A stretch of 13,322 nucleotides of DNA from Oscillospiraceae bacterium (GCA_017828935.1 JAGAUG010000097.1:1-13322); one strand, 5' to 3'. Positions 1-7,595 are shown, numbered from the stretch's first letter. Program-made: numbers and translations. The notes: generated by a model not told the origin, from the sequence alone.

Positions 1-74
1 TAAAATATAATAAACAGCAAACTTAACAGTGGTAAATATTAAGACAGCTGATATTAACTAATTAATTTAAATTT

Positions 75-491
75 TTAAGATTTTATATTTATCCCAAAAA
101 TCCCGCCAACGGCGCCAAACAACATCAACCCAAAAAGCTTTATTAAAAACAAAGACAAATCTATCATTTCAAAAGAAACTGTTTGAAACAAAAGTCCTGT
201 TAAAAATATAACAGCTAAAATAACTAAACCTGTAATAATACCAGTAATCATTCCGTTCTTTCCGTAAAAAATTGCAGAAAACCAGGCCGAAACAAAGCCG
301 GTAATAAACAAAACCACTGTCGAAACAAACTTGACTCCCGACGTCGACATCAAAGCGCCGTTAATCAAAACCGCAGGAATTAGACTTATTATAAAACCGA
401 CTAAAATTCCTATCAGCGTTCCTTTTATTATTGGCGTTGTTAACCCAACCACTTGAACAAAACCGTTATCATCAACTTTTAAATCTTTCAT
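75..491 (-). CDS. TIGR04086-type four-helix membrane protein
   Basis: This is a small, very hydrophobic protein of 138-140 residues. Four membrane segments are visible, at about residues 22-48, 54-74, 80-104 and 115-136, with several glycines inside the helices and no catalytic motif. Size, layout and position just downstream of yajC fit the TIGR04086 family of Firmicutes membrane proteins, whose function is unknown. From memory, that family often lies beside the SCIFF peptide and its radical-SAM maturase; only 74 bases lie beyond this gene, so that cannot be checked here. The frame opens at a GTG (497), but the AAGAAAGG ribosome binding site is too close to it and better placed for the ATG at 491, so I chose ATG. 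It is probably co-transcribed with yajC, 70-80 bases upstream. The family call is moderately sure; the role is unknown. Confidence 0.75.
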   Translation of the reverse strand: MKDLKVDDNGFVQVVGLTTPIIKGTLIGILVGFIISLIPAVLINGALMSTSGVKFVSTVVLFITGFVSAWFSAIFYGKNGMITGIITGLVILAVIFLTGLLFQTVSFEMIDLSLFLIKLFGLMLFGAVGGIFGINIKS

Positions 492-570
492 ATTCACAAA
501 ACCTTTCTTATATTTATATTAATATATAAATATGTCTTAAGACAAGATGTTTATGAATATAAAATATTAT

Positions 571-957
571 TTATTTTTTGTCTTCTTGTTTTTTTACTTC
601 TAGCTTTTTATTCTCTCTCTCAAGAGCAGTATTATTTGTGTGAATCGACCAACGAGTTATTCTAATTTTATTTCTGTCTCCGCTAGTCTCTAAAACAATA
701 AAATCATCTTTTATCGAAACAACCGTACCAATAATTCCGCCAATCGTAATTATTTCGTCACCTATTTCGATATTGGATCTTAATTTTTCGTTTTCTTTTT
801 CTTTTTTCTTTTGGGGTCTAATAACTAATAAATACATCACAGCCAGCATCGCAACTATCATTAAAATCTGAGCTTGAAAACTACCTGCTGGTCTTGTATC
901 AACCTGATTAGCCGCTGAATCCGTAGTAACAGCAGCAACACTAAACATATTAATCAA
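571..957 (-). CDS. yajC: Preprotein translocase accessory subunit YajC
   Basis: YajC is a single-span membrane protein that associates with SecDF-YidC and the SecYEG translocon. The 128-residue product has a short N-terminus, one membrane helix at about residues 28-46 ending in VIRPQ, a basic stretch (KKKEKE, 50-55), and then the conserved YajC core IEIGDEIITIGGIIGTV (63-79), predicted to be cytoplasmic. The tail is highly charged. The start is a TTG: AAGGAG lies about 10 bases upstream of it, whereas the next ATG (948) would be 19 bases away. A TTGAAA-N17-TAAAAT promoter lies 50-80 bases upstream. Only YajC of the Sec accessory set is present here; secD and secF are not in the window. Confidence 0.93.
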   Translation of the reverse strand: MINMFSVAAVTTDSAANQVDTRPAGSFQAQILMIVAMLAVMYLLVIRPQKKKEKENEKLRSNIEIGDEIITIGGIIGTVVSIKDDFIVLETSGDRNKIRITRWSIHTNNTALERENKKLEVKKQEDKK

Positions 958-1008
958 TTAAACAGATCTCCTTTTTATTATTTTATTAGTCCATCAACTC
1001 TATAATAT

Positions 1009-1037
1009 ATTTTACATTATTTAAAAATAAATTTCAA
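1009..1037 (-). promoter_or_regulatory. Sigma-A type promoter for yajC
   Basis: On the minus strand, TTGAAA (1037-1032) is followed by a 17-base spacer and TAAAAT (1014-1009). It points at yajC, whose start is about 50 bases further on. It would make yajC and the following membrane-protein gene a unit separate from the SpoIID gene. AT-rich DNA yields chance matches, so confidence is moderate. Confidence 0.5.
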
Positions 1038-1072
1038 TAGATTAGAACTTAATTTTTATAATATTTTTATTT

Positions 1073-1990
1073 TTATATTTCAACGTCTTTTAAACTCTTT
1101 ATCTCACTATTTGGATAGTAGTGATTCAAAATATTTTCATAATTCCAGTTTTCTTTTTCGTTATAAAACTTCGCTCCAAACTGACTCATCCCAACTCCGT
1201 GACCAAATCCATAAGACGTAAATATAAACTCTTGTTTGTCTTTATCATAAAAAATTTCAAACTTCGGCGAACCAAGCTTTGTTAAAACTTCTTCTCTTAT
1301 TAGTCTCGCTGTTATATCAGTCTCTTTGTTAGAAATCTTTCTAAAATATTTATTATAAGCCCCAACAGACATCTTCCCGTTGTAACCAGCCTTTGTTTTT
1401 GTTAAAACCTTAAATATATCTTCAGGTTCTATATTTTCAAGCTCTAAAGACCACTTATTTTTAAACAATTCCTTAACTTCTCCAAGACTATATCTACACT
1501 GTTTTTGATATGTCGGAGATAAAAAATCATACTTACTTTCAACGCTCGATGTTGACTCAAATCCCCAAATATCTATCGCGTCGTTCGTTTTATCAGCAAC
1601 GCAAGAACAATAAGGCGTAAACGCTAACTTGTTTTTTTCCCCGTTTTTTAAAACTACTAAATCTAAAACTTCTTCGACCGCTTTTTTTACTTTTTCCGAA
1701 GGTTTTTTATAAATAAAATTTAGATATTGATTTTTTTGAATATTTCTTAAAATAAAAGTGTGACAAGCTATAGTTTGAGCTTTTAAAGCTTCTTCCGGAA
1801 ACGTCCTTCCCATCTCTGATTCAACTAAGCTAGCTAAAACATCTTCTGTTTTTATATTAACAACCTTACCTTCAAATCTAACCGTCAAATAAGAATTATC
1901 TTTTTGTTCTAACCCAAAAGAATTTAAACTTATAAAACTTATAAAATTAATAGTTAATATTAAACTCAAAATTTTTTTATTCAAAATCAC
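1073..1990 (-). CDS. spoIID: SpoIID/LytB-domain protein (sporulation lytic transglycosylase type)
   Basis: SpoIID cleaves peptidoglycan glycan strands during forespore engulfment, acting with SpoIIP and SpoIIM; related SpoIID/LytB proteins occur outside sporulation. The 305-residue product begins with an uncleaved or cleavable hydrophobic leader (residues 5-26). The SpoIID signature follows: LVESEMG (55-61), where E59 matches the catalytic glutamate, and EEALKAQTIACHTF (66-79). Near the C-terminus are GFGHGVGMSQFGA (261-273) and ILNHYYP (287-293). The usual serine/glycine-rich STSGG stretch is replaced by a segment with C128 and C130; cysteines coordinate zinc in the C. difficile enzyme, so metal binding is possible. 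The GTG start has AAAAGGA six bases upstream. It lies directly behind the rpsI terminator. No sigma-E promoter is recognisable, so expression in sporulation is unproven. Confidence 0.88.
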   Translation of the reverse strand: MILNKKILSLILTINFISFISLNSFGLEQKDNSYLTVRFEGKVVNIKTEDVLASLVESEMGRTFPEEALKAQTIACHTFILRNIQKNQYLNFIYKKPSEKVKKAVEEVLDLVVLKNGEKNKLAFTPYCSCVADKTNDAIDIWGFESTSSVESKYDFLSPTYQKQCRYSLGEVKELFKNKWSLELENIEPEDIFKVLTKTKAGYNGKMSVGAYNKYFRKISNKETDITARLIREEVLTKLGSPKFEIFYDKDKQEFIFTSYGFGHGVGMSQFGAKFYNEKENWNYENILNHYYPNSEIKSLKDVEI

Positions 1991-2015
1991 AACTAGTCCT
2001 TTTTTATTTATTTAA

Positions 2016-2062
2016 ATTAAAATAGCTGCAACAGAAACAAAAAAATTGTCTCCTAGCAGCTA
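2016..2062 (-). terminator. Intrinsic terminator after rpsI
   Basis: On the minus strand TAGCTGC (2062-2056) pairs with GCAGCTA (2029-2023). Inside it GAGACAA pairs with TTGTTTC, leaving a T-rich loop. The stem is followed by TTTTAATTT. It lies 27 bases beyond the rpsI stop codon and closes the rplM-rpsI unit. Confidence 0.7.
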
Positions 2063-2088
2063 AATCTTTGTTTCTTAAATATAATAAA

Positions 2089-2490
2089 TTATCTCTTTGA
2101 GAACTGCGGCGCACGACGAGCAGCTTTAAGACCATATTTCTTACGCTCTTTCATACGTGAATCACGCGTCAACAAGCCTTCTTTTTTGAGAACTGGTCTG
2201 ACAACTTCGTCACCTGATTGAAGAAGAGCTTTAGAAATTCCATGTCTTATAGCTCCAGCTTGACCTGAAACTCCTCCACCACTAACTCTAACAACTATAT
2301 CAAAGCTCCCAACTGTATTAGTTAGCTCTAAAGGCTGTCTAACTATAAGCTTTAAAGTTTCTAAACCAAAATAATCGTCGATACTTCTACCGTTAATTTT
2401 TATATTTCCCGTTCCTGGATAAAGTCTTACTCTAGCAACAGAGCTCTTTCTTCTTCCAGTTCCGTACAAATGAGGTTTCTGTTCAAACAT
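2089..2490 (-). CDS. rpsI: 30S ribosomal protein S9
   Basis: S9 (uS9) is a small-subunit protein whose C-terminal tail reaches the P-site tRNA. The 133-residue product shows the family signature: GTGRRKSSVARVRLYPG (11-27), the VSGGGVSGQAGAIRHGIS region (about 69-86), and the diagnostic C-terminal end RRAPQFSKR with its terminal Lys-Arg. The length is normal for bacteria. ATG start at 2490 with AAAGGAG nine bases upstream. It follows rplM by 34 bases, the conserved bacterial gene order, and ends at an intrinsic terminator. Nothing unusual is seen. Confidence 0.98.
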   Translation of the reverse strand: MFEQKPHLYGTGRRKSSVARVRLYPGTGNIKINGRSIDDYFGLETLKLIVRQPLELTNTVGSFDIVVRVSGGGVSGQAGAIRHGISKALLQSGDEVVRPVLKKEGLLTRDSRMKERKKYGLKAARRAPQFSKR

Positions 2491-2524
2491 AATAACAAAC
2501 TCCTTTCAAGTAATTATAATTTAA

Positions 2525-2953
2525 TTATATATTCAAGCTTTCTGGTTGCTGAGCTTGATGTTCGTGAGTTTCGTCTTTATAGATTCTAACTCTTGTTAAC
2601 GCCTTACGACCTATTGTATTATCAGGAACCATACCTTTGATAGCTAACATCAAAGCTTTTTCTGGCGTTTTTTCCATCAAAGTTTTATATTGGATCTCTT
2701 TTAGACCGCCGACCCAACCAGTATGATATCTATAATATTTTTTTTCTAATTTTTTACCAGTCAATTTAACTTTTTTAGCATTAATAATAATAACGTGGTC
2801 ACCACAATCAACATGAGGTGTAAAAATAGGCTTGTTTTTACCTCTCAATATATTTGCCGCTATCGCTGCAACTCTACCAAGCGACTTTCCGCTCGCATCG
2901 ATAACAAACCACTTTCTCTCTATCTCAGCTGGCTTAGCCATATAAGTTGACAT
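2525..2953 (-). CDS. rplM: 50S ribosomal protein L13
   Basis: L13 (uL13) is an early-assembly protein of the large subunit. The 142-residue product carries the family landmarks: ERKWFVIDASGKSLGRVA near the N-terminus (12-29), LRGKNKPIFTPHVDCGD (36-52), YRYHTGWVGGLKE (74-86) and the C-terminal KGMVPDNTIGRKALTRVRIY (about 106-125). The length is typical. The ATG start has GGGAGGAG seven bases upstream, the strongest binding site in this operon. A full-consensus promoter lies about 115 bases upstream and leaves a leader of roughly 110 nt. In Firmicutes rplM mRNAs can carry an L13 leader that mediates autoregulation; I could not match that leader with confidence here. Confidence 0.98.
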   Translation of the reverse strand: MSTYMAKPAEIERKWFVIDASGKSLGRVAAIAANILRGKNKPIFTPHVDCGDHVIIINAKKVKLTGKKLEKKYYRYHTGWVGGLKEIQYKTLMEKTPEKALMLAIKGMVPDNTIGRKALTRVRIYKDETHEHQAQQPESLNI

Positions 2954-3260
2954 TATTGATCTCCTCCCATAAAATAAAATAAATAAAATTTAATAATATA
3001 TCTAAACTTAATATAATTTATCTAAGGGGTAAACAAACGATATTAACTCAGAATAATATTCTGTATTTTATTATAATAGACAAATTATGATTTGTCAAGA
3101 AAAAACAAACAAGTTAAGATAAAAAAATATTTTTTGGTATTTTATTTGCTATAACATGATCTATTTATCCGCATCTGGATCAAAAGATTATTTTCAAAAT
3201 TAATATTTTGTGATATAATAAATAAATATAATTAAAAATAAAATATTTGAGCTTTAAAAG
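2954..3260 (-). promoter_or_regulatory. rplM upstream region and leader
   Basis: These 307 bases hold no gene. The part next to rplM (about 2954-3063) is the probable untranslated leader, starting with the near-palindrome CAGAATATTATTCTG (3063-3049) and ending in the strong ribosome binding site. The promoter is listed separately. The part from 3121 to 3228 contains only weak short inverted repeats (for example ATCC...GGAT at 3180-3167), and I see no further signal in it. Confidence 0.5.
3070..3098 (-). promoter_or_regulatory. rplM: Full-consensus promoter of rplM-rpsI with an embedded inverted repeat
   Basis: TTGACA (3098-3093), a 17-base spacer and TATAAT (3075-3070) match the sigma-A consensus at every position on the minus strand. 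The spacer carries a perfect inverted repeat, GACAAAT-CATA-ATTTGTC (3096-3079), which overlaps the -35 box. That is where a repressor or dyad-binding regulator could sit. Confidence 0.85.
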
Positions 3261-3272
3261 CTAAATAAATAT
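3229..3272 (-). terminator. Possible terminator of the COG2426 gene, overlapping its stop codon
   Basis: On the minus strand AGCTT pairs with AAGCT across a three-base loop. Flanking TTTAT/AAATA-type pairs extend the stem past a bulged C, and the tail ATTTTATTTTT follows. The stem is AT-rich and weak, and the stop codon lies inside it. Confidence 0.35.
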
Positions 3273-3779
3273 CCTTGCGACAACAGTCCAAAGCCAAGAA
3301 ATAACGCTCATAATTACACCGCTGGATAAAACTCCTAAAAAGATCGTTATAACAGACGGAAAAAGTCTTAGCCTTAGGGTTGCTGCGATTAAAGAGCCTG
3401 TCCAAGCTCCTGTCCCAGGGATCGGAATGGCCACGAAAAAAAACAACCCCCAAAGCTCATACTTTCCGATTTTTAAAGCTTTTTCGTCGGCTTTTTTAAT
3501 TATTTTAATACAAAAATCTTGGATCGAAAATCTTATTAGTTTATTTCTAATTTTAAATTTTATTATAAACTTAGAAACCAACTTTGAAGTGGACATCCAG
3601 TCTAAAATTTTTTTAGCGAAAATAATTAAAAACGGAACAGGAAGAATATTCCCAATTACGGCTGCTATGTAAGTTATATATATCGAAAGACCCATCGCGA
3701 TCCCGTAAGGAATAGCTCCTCGAAGCTCAATAACAGGTAACATAGCGATAAAAAAAACATACAAAACTTTAGTTATCAT
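3261..3779 (-). CDS. COG2426-family membrane protein (putative small multidrug export protein)
   Basis: The 172-residue hydrophobic protein carries the two landmarks of the COG2426/PF06695 family: ELRGAIP (18-24) after the first helix, and PIPGTGAWTGS (119-129) before the third. Membrane segments are at about residues 3-17, 28-55, 109-119 with the re-entrant-looking 120-134, and 139-170. A basic amphipathic stretch (56-105) separates the halves and should be cytoplasmic. The family name 'small multidrug export' is historic and its substrates are not established, so I do not assign one. The ATG start at 3779 has AGGAG six bases upstream and a TTGATT-N17-TATAAT promoter. It is transcribed divergently from the glycan cassette and has no obvious functional partner here. 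Confidence 0.85.
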   Translation of the reverse strand: MITKVLYVFFIAMLPVIELRGAIPYGIAMGLSIYITYIAAVIGNILPVPFLIIFAKKILDWMSTSKLVSKFIIKFKIRNKLIRFSIQDFCIKIIKKADEKALKIGKYELWGLFFFVAIPIPGTGAWTGSLIAATLRLRLFPSVITIFLGVLSSGVIMSVISWLWTVVARIFI

Positions 3780-3809
3780 TGCTTTCTCCTATCTTTTTGT
3801 TATATATTA

Positions 3810-3838
3810 ATTATATATATTTTTTTATTATAAATCAA
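3810..3838 (-). promoter_or_regulatory. Promoter of the COG2426 gene
   Basis: Minus strand: TTGATT (3838-3833), 17-base spacer, TATAAT (3815-3810), about 30 bases before the ATG. It occupies the 94-base divergent gap shared with the glycosyltransferase at 3874. No comparably good plus-strand promoter was found in the gap, so the start signal of the glycan cassette remains unidentified. Confidence 0.6.
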
Positions 3839-3873
3839 GTTTAAAATAAATTAAAATCGAGAGGGAAACTACT

Positions 3874-4830
3874 ATGCCAGATCAAATTTCTAATAAAATT
3901 TCTAGTAAAATTTCTATTATAGTTCCTTGTTATAACGAACAAGAATCTATTCCGTATTTCTATAAAGAAATCTGTAATATATTCAAGCAAATGCCTGACG
4001 TTGTTTTAGAAACTATTTTTGTTGACGACGGCTCAAAAGATCACACACTAGAAATCATAAAAGAAATCTCAGACAGAGATAACAGATTTAAATACATATC
4101 TTTTTCAAGAAACTTCGGAAAAGAAGCGGCCCTTTACGCTGGACTCTCTGAATCAACAGGAGACTTTATAGGTGTGATGGACGTAGACTTGCAAGATCCA
4201 CCAGGCTTAATAAAAGATATGTACATAGCTTTAAAAACAGGCGAATATGATTGTGTCGCAACTAGACGTGTTGACAGAAAAAACGAACCACCAATTCGTT
4301 CTTTTTTCGCTAGAATATTTTATAAATTAATTAACAAAATATCTAATACTAATATCGTTGACGGAGCAAGAGATTTTAGATTGATGACAAGACAGATGGT
4401 TGATGCTATTTTATCTGTTTCTGAATATAACAGATTCTCAAAAGGAATTTTTAGTTGGGTTGGCTTTAAAACAAAGTGGATCGAATTTGAAAACCAAGAC
4501 AGAATCGCCGGAAAGACCAAATGGTCTTTTTGGAAGCTATTTTTATATTCAATCGACGGAATTGTCGCTTTTTCAACTGTTCCGCTCGCTATTTCTTCGA
4601 TCTTTGGTATTTTGTTTTGTTTAATATCTTTTATATTAATTTTATTTATAATAATAAAAACCCTAGTGTTTGGTGACCCTGTTTCTGGTTGGCCATCAAC
4701 AGCATGTATAATATTCTTAGTAGGAGGTTTGCAATTATTTTGTACTGGAATCTTGGGCCAGTATCTTTCAAAGACTTATTTAGAAACAAAAAAACGACCG
4801 ATTTATATTATTAAATCTAAATCTAAATAA
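3874..4830 (+). CDS. GT2-family polyprenyl-phosphate glycosyltransferase (GtrB/DPM1-like)
   Basis: Enzymes of this type transfer a sugar from a nucleotide donor to undecaprenyl phosphate at the inner face of the membrane, to supply lipid-linked sugars for surface glycan modification. The 318-residue product has a GT-A fold N-terminus: IIVPCYNEQES (15-25), FVDDGSKD (49-56) and DVDLQDPP (103-110), whose aspartates bind metal and nucleotide and whose LQDPP is typical of the DPM1/GtrB branch. An amphipathic region with GKTKWSFWKL (213-222) precedes two membrane helices (about 229-262 and 276-296), and the tail is basic. The ATG start has GAGGG eight bases upstream. It is first of three plus-strand genes for lipid-linked glycan synthesis. 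The donor sugar cannot be read from the sequence. Confidence 0.9.
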   Translation: MPDQISNKISSKISIIVPCYNEQESIPYFYKEICNIFKQMPDVVLETIFVDDGSKDHTLEIIKEISDRDNRFKYISFSRNFGKEAALYAGLSESTGDFIGVMDVDLQDPPGLIKDMYIALKTGEYDCVATRRVDRKNEPPIRSFFARIFYKLINKISNTNIVDGARDFRLMTRQMVDAILSVSEYNRFSKGIFSWVGFKTKWIEFENQDRIAGKTKWSFWKLFLYSIDGIVAFSTVPLAISSIFGILFCLISFILILFIIIKTLVFGDPVSGWPSTACIIFLVGGLQLFCTGILGQYLSKTYLETKKRPIYIIKSKSK

Positions 4831-4889
4831 TTAAAATTATTATTTATCAAAATCAAAATCAAAAACAAGAAAGAAGTGAAAAAAATATT

Positions 4890-6185
4890 ATGACAAGTTT
4901 TTTTAATTATATTTATGATATAAATTTATTATTGATAGCTGGGCTTGGACTCGGGTTAAATTATTATAAGCCGTCAGACTTAAAAAAATCTAATATCAAA
5001 AAAATAATTTTTCTATCTGTAACAGGCGCTTTTATGTTATTTATTTTTGTCTCGAGATACGGTATCGGTTTCGATTATTTTAATTATTATACTTTACTTA
5101 ATCAGTGCAAAACATTTTCGTTTTTAGAGCTGTTAACCTATAAAGGTCCAGTAGAACCTGGGTTCGCCGTGCTTCTTAAGTTAATATCTTTTATAACAAA
5201 CGATATTGTTATTATGTATCTTATCTTAGGGATAATTATGCTTTTAGTTTTAAATATTTATATTTATAAATACTCTACAGAACCTTGGGTAAGTGTATAT
5301 TTATTTGTTGGGTTTGGCTTTATGTTTGGTGTTATGAATTTGTTTCGGCAATATTTCGTAGCTATTGTATTTTTGTTTGCGATCAAATATATTCAAAACA
5401 AAAATTTCTGTATGTTTCTATTAGTTACTTTGATTTGTGCGAGTATTCACAAATCGGCTTTAATAATATTACCTGTTTATTTTATAGCTAGATTAGATAT
5501 TAACTGGAAGACGCTAACTTTTTTTGGATCTCTAACTCTACTGGCTTATATATTTTGTGATTACGCTATTAATTTTATAACTCAATATATTTATACTGAT
5601 TATAATTTAGAAACAGGCGAGCTAAAAAGATTTATGGGTGGGATGCCTTGGCAATTTGTTATAGTTCCGTTTATTTATTGTCTAACTGCGGTCTTGATGA
5701 AAAATAAATTATTAAAAAAAGACCCTGGGAATATTGTTTTAATTAATTTTTCGATCTATACTTTGATTCTTTGGATCTTGATGACAAAACATTTATTATT
5801 AGAAAGAGCTTCTAATTTCTTTTATATTTCGTCGATTTTGTTAGGCGCTCAACTAGTATCTTGTTTGAATCCGGACCAAAATATTAAACAAAGACTTGAC
5901 GAAATTAAAAATTTAATTTCTCAAATGAAAAAAAATAATAACAAAGGCAAGGCTTTGGAGTCTAAAAATCACGAACTGAAAAAAATTCAAGAAGAGTACT
6001 CAGAAAGTAAAGCTTACTATGTAACGGCGATCGTTTCTATATTAATTTTAGGATTTTTAAATCAAGTGTTTGCAACAAGCCACGGAAATCACGCAGTATT
6101 TCCATATAAGTCTATTTTCACAAGAGAAAGAGATACTAATAGAGAAAATTCGATAAAACAAATTAGCGAGCAACAAAATGATTAA
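4890..6185 (+). CDS. EpsG-family polysaccharide polymerase-like membrane protein
   Basis: EpsG proteins are polytopic membrane proteins of exopolysaccharide clusters, thought to polymerise lipid-linked repeat units. This 431-residue product has about ten membrane segments and the three family landmarks: SRYGIGFDYFNYY (55-67), FRQYF (152-156) in a helix, and SIHKSALIILP (185-195). A hydrophilic, lysine- and glutamate-rich insertion (about 327-375) with coiled-coil character precedes the last helix (376-396), and the C-terminal tail is polar. Such an insertion is not something I associate with EpsG. The ATG start has only a weak upstream purine stretch (AAGAAGTG, 12 bases away). Its stop codon overlaps the next start by eight bases, indicating translational coupling. 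Polymerase function is inferred from the family. Confidence 0.82.
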   Translation: MTSFFNYIYDINLLLIAGLGLGLNYYKPSDLKKSNIKKIIFLSVTGAFMLFIFVSRYGIGFDYFNYYTLLNQCKTFSFLELLTYKGPVEPGFAVLLKLISFITNDIVIMYLILGIIMLLVLNIYIYKYSTEPWVSVYLFVGFGFMFGVMNLFRQYFVAIVFLFAIKYIQNKNFCMFLLVTLICASIHKSALIILPVYFIARLDINWKTLTFFGSLTLLAYIFCDYAINFITQYIYTDYNLETGELKRFMGGMPWQFVIVPFIYCLTAVLMKNKLLKKDPGNIVLINFSIYTLILWILMTKHLLLERASNFFYISSILLGAQLVSCLNPDQNIKQRLDEIKNLISQMKKNNNKGKALESKNHELKKIQEEYSESKAYYVTAIVSILILGFLNQVFATSHGNHAVFPYKSIFTRERDTNRENSIKQISEQQND

Positions 6186-7503
6186 AAAAATATCCAAACT
6201 AAAAGATACGATATTAATATCTTTTAAGATATTAATATTTTTGATGTTTGGCGTTGTATTTACTGTTATAGCTTATCAAAACTATTTATTTACAAAGTTT
6301 TTTTCGATTAATTTAGGAACTTCAACGTCGACATTTGGAGCGTTATTTTTAATTTTTAATTATATTTATGACGGGTTCAAACTCGGAGAAAACAAAATTT
6401 CTGATGTTGTTTATTCTCTTTCTTTGTCGGCTATTATTTCGCTAATATTTACTTATTTTCAACTATGTATTTTATTTCACGAATTCTTAAGTTTTTGGCC
6501 AATTTTAATTATAATGATTGCTGATGTCGCGCTTTCAATTGTTTCTTCGATTTTGTATTCTTATGTTTACGACAAATTCTTTCCTCCTAAGACGACAATA
6601 ATAATTTATTCAGAAAAAACAGATCTTGATTTGATCTTAAAAAAAGTTTATTCTAGACCAGACAAATATATCGTTGTAGATAAAATTCATATTGGAGAGA
6701 ATTTAAAATATATTTTTCAAAAAATAAATAATATTGACTTAATTATTTTGTGTGATATTAATTTAGAATACAGAGAAAAAATTATTGAGAGATGTTACAA
6801 AAATAATATAGAAGTTTATTTTAGACCTGTTGTGTCTGATATAATTATAAATAACGCTTCGTTTCACCAAATATCAGACACTCCGATTTTGACTTGTAAT
6901 TATAAAGAGCTAACTTTAGAACAAAAATTTTTTAAAAGAATTTTTGATATATTTTTTGCTTTAATAATGCTCGGTATAGCTTGGCCAATTATGATAATAA
7001 CAGCTATTATAATAAAGCTTTACGACGGTGGCCCGGTATTTTTTACTCAAGATCGGGTTACGATACATAATAAAATTTTTAAATTATATAAATTCAGAAG
7101 TATGATTGTCGACGCCGAAAAAGACGGGGTCGCTAGGCTCGCTCTTAAAAACGACCAAAGAATAACTCCTGTTGGAAAGATAATCAGGATGCTTAGAATA
7201 GACGAACTTCCTCAGATTATAAATATATTAAAAGGCGATATGAGTATCGTAGGCCCGAGACCTGAAAGACCGGAACTAATCGCCCAAAATATTTTAGACT
7301 TTCCTGCTTTTGAATATCGAACAAAAGTTAAAGCTGGGATGACAGGTTTTGCTCAAATAAAAGGCAAGTATAATACGCCTTATTTAGACAAACTAATGAT
7401 GGATCTGATGTATATCGAATCTTACTCGATATTTTTAGATCTAAAACTTATTTTTTTGACTATTAAAATAATTTTTATTCCTGAGAGCAGCGAGGGAATT
7501 TGA
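6178..7503 (+). CDS. WbaP-type polyprenyl-phosphate phosphoglycosyl transferase (initiating sugar transferase)
   Basis: This enzyme class transfers a phospho-sugar from a nucleotide donor to undecaprenyl phosphate, the first membrane step of exopolysaccharide synthesis. The 441-residue length is typical. Four N-terminal membrane helices (within 11-131) lead to a Rossmann-like domain without obvious catalytic role (137-225). The membrane-inserted helix (256-280) and the catalytic PF02397 domain follow: GGPVFFTQDR (284-293), KFRSM (305-309), the catalytic Asp-Glu pair D342-E343 in RIDELPQ, and GDMSIVGPRPERPE (353-366). The start overlaps the EpsG-like stop in ATGATTAA, with a poor binding site, so translation is probably coupled. 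With its two upstream neighbours it forms a minimal cassette of initiation, extension and polymerisation; no flippase is present in the window. The sugar is unknown. Confidence 0.92.
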   Translation: MIKKISKLKDTILISFKILIFLMFGVVFTVIAYQNYLFTKFFSINLGTSTSTFGALFLIFNYIYDGFKLGENKISDVVYSLSLSAIISLIFTYFQLCILFHEFLSFWPILIIMIADVALSIVSSILYSYVYDKFFPPKTTIIIYSEKTDLDLILKKVYSRPDKYIVVDKIHIGENLKYIFQKINNIDLIILCDINLEYREKIIERCYKNNIEVYFRPVVSDIIINNASFHQISDTPILTCNYKELTLEQKFFKRIFDIFFALIMLGIAWPIMIITAIIIKLYDGGPVFFTQDRVTIHNKIFKLYKFRSMIVDAEKDGVARLALKNDQRITPVGKIIRMLRIDELPQIINILKGDMSIVGPRPERPELIAQNILDFPAFEYRTKVKAGMTGFAQIKGKYNTPYLDKLMMDLMYIESYSIFLDLKLIFLTIKIIFIPESSEGI

Positions 7504-7533
7504 TTTTTTTATTTTTAAATTTATATAAATATT

Positions 7534-7558
7534 AAACAAAATTTTTGTTTTGTTTTTT
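7534..7558 (+). terminator. AT-rich terminator after the glycan cassette
   Basis: AAACAAAA (7534-7541) pairs with TTTTGTTT (7548-7555) over a six-base loop and runs into further T. It is 30 bases beyond the sugar transferase stop. The stem has only one G:C pair, so termination strength is doubtful. Confidence 0.4.
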
Positions 7559-7560
7559 AG

Positions 7561-7589
7561 TTGAAAAAATATTATAAATATGTTATTAT
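7561..7589 (+). promoter_or_regulatory. Promoter ahead of the structured leader
   Basis: TTGAAA (7561-7566), a 17-base spacer and TATTAT (7584-7589), with a TG at 7581-7582 in the extended -10 position. It sits immediately after the AT-rich terminator of the glycan cassette and would start transcription near 7596, ahead of the hairpins and the transporter genes. Confidence 0.5.
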
Positions 7590-7595
7590 ATTATT

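Noticed and set aside
1..74. Terminator or gene fragment downstream of the first gene
   Set aside because: Only weak five-base stems and no coding frame with a supported start; nothing can be called.
533..544. Perfect palindrome TGTCTTAAGACA between yajC and the TIGR04086-type gene
   Set aside because: Only 12 bp with no room for an RNA loop, no T-tract and no promoter overlap that I trust; may be chance.
2954..3063. Rfam-type L13 leader in the rplM 5' untranslated region
   Set aside because: Position and length would suit, but I could not recognise its conserved structure by eye; a covariance-model search would decide.
3232..3672. Open frames on both strands over the COG2426 gene (3232-3453 minus, 3427-3672 plus)
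   Set aside because: They overlap a gene with clear family motifs, lack ribosome binding sites and have no recognisable protein features.
4320..5491. Short open frames inside the glycosyltransferase and EpsG-type genes
   Set aside because: Shadows of well-supported genes in other frames; no start signals.
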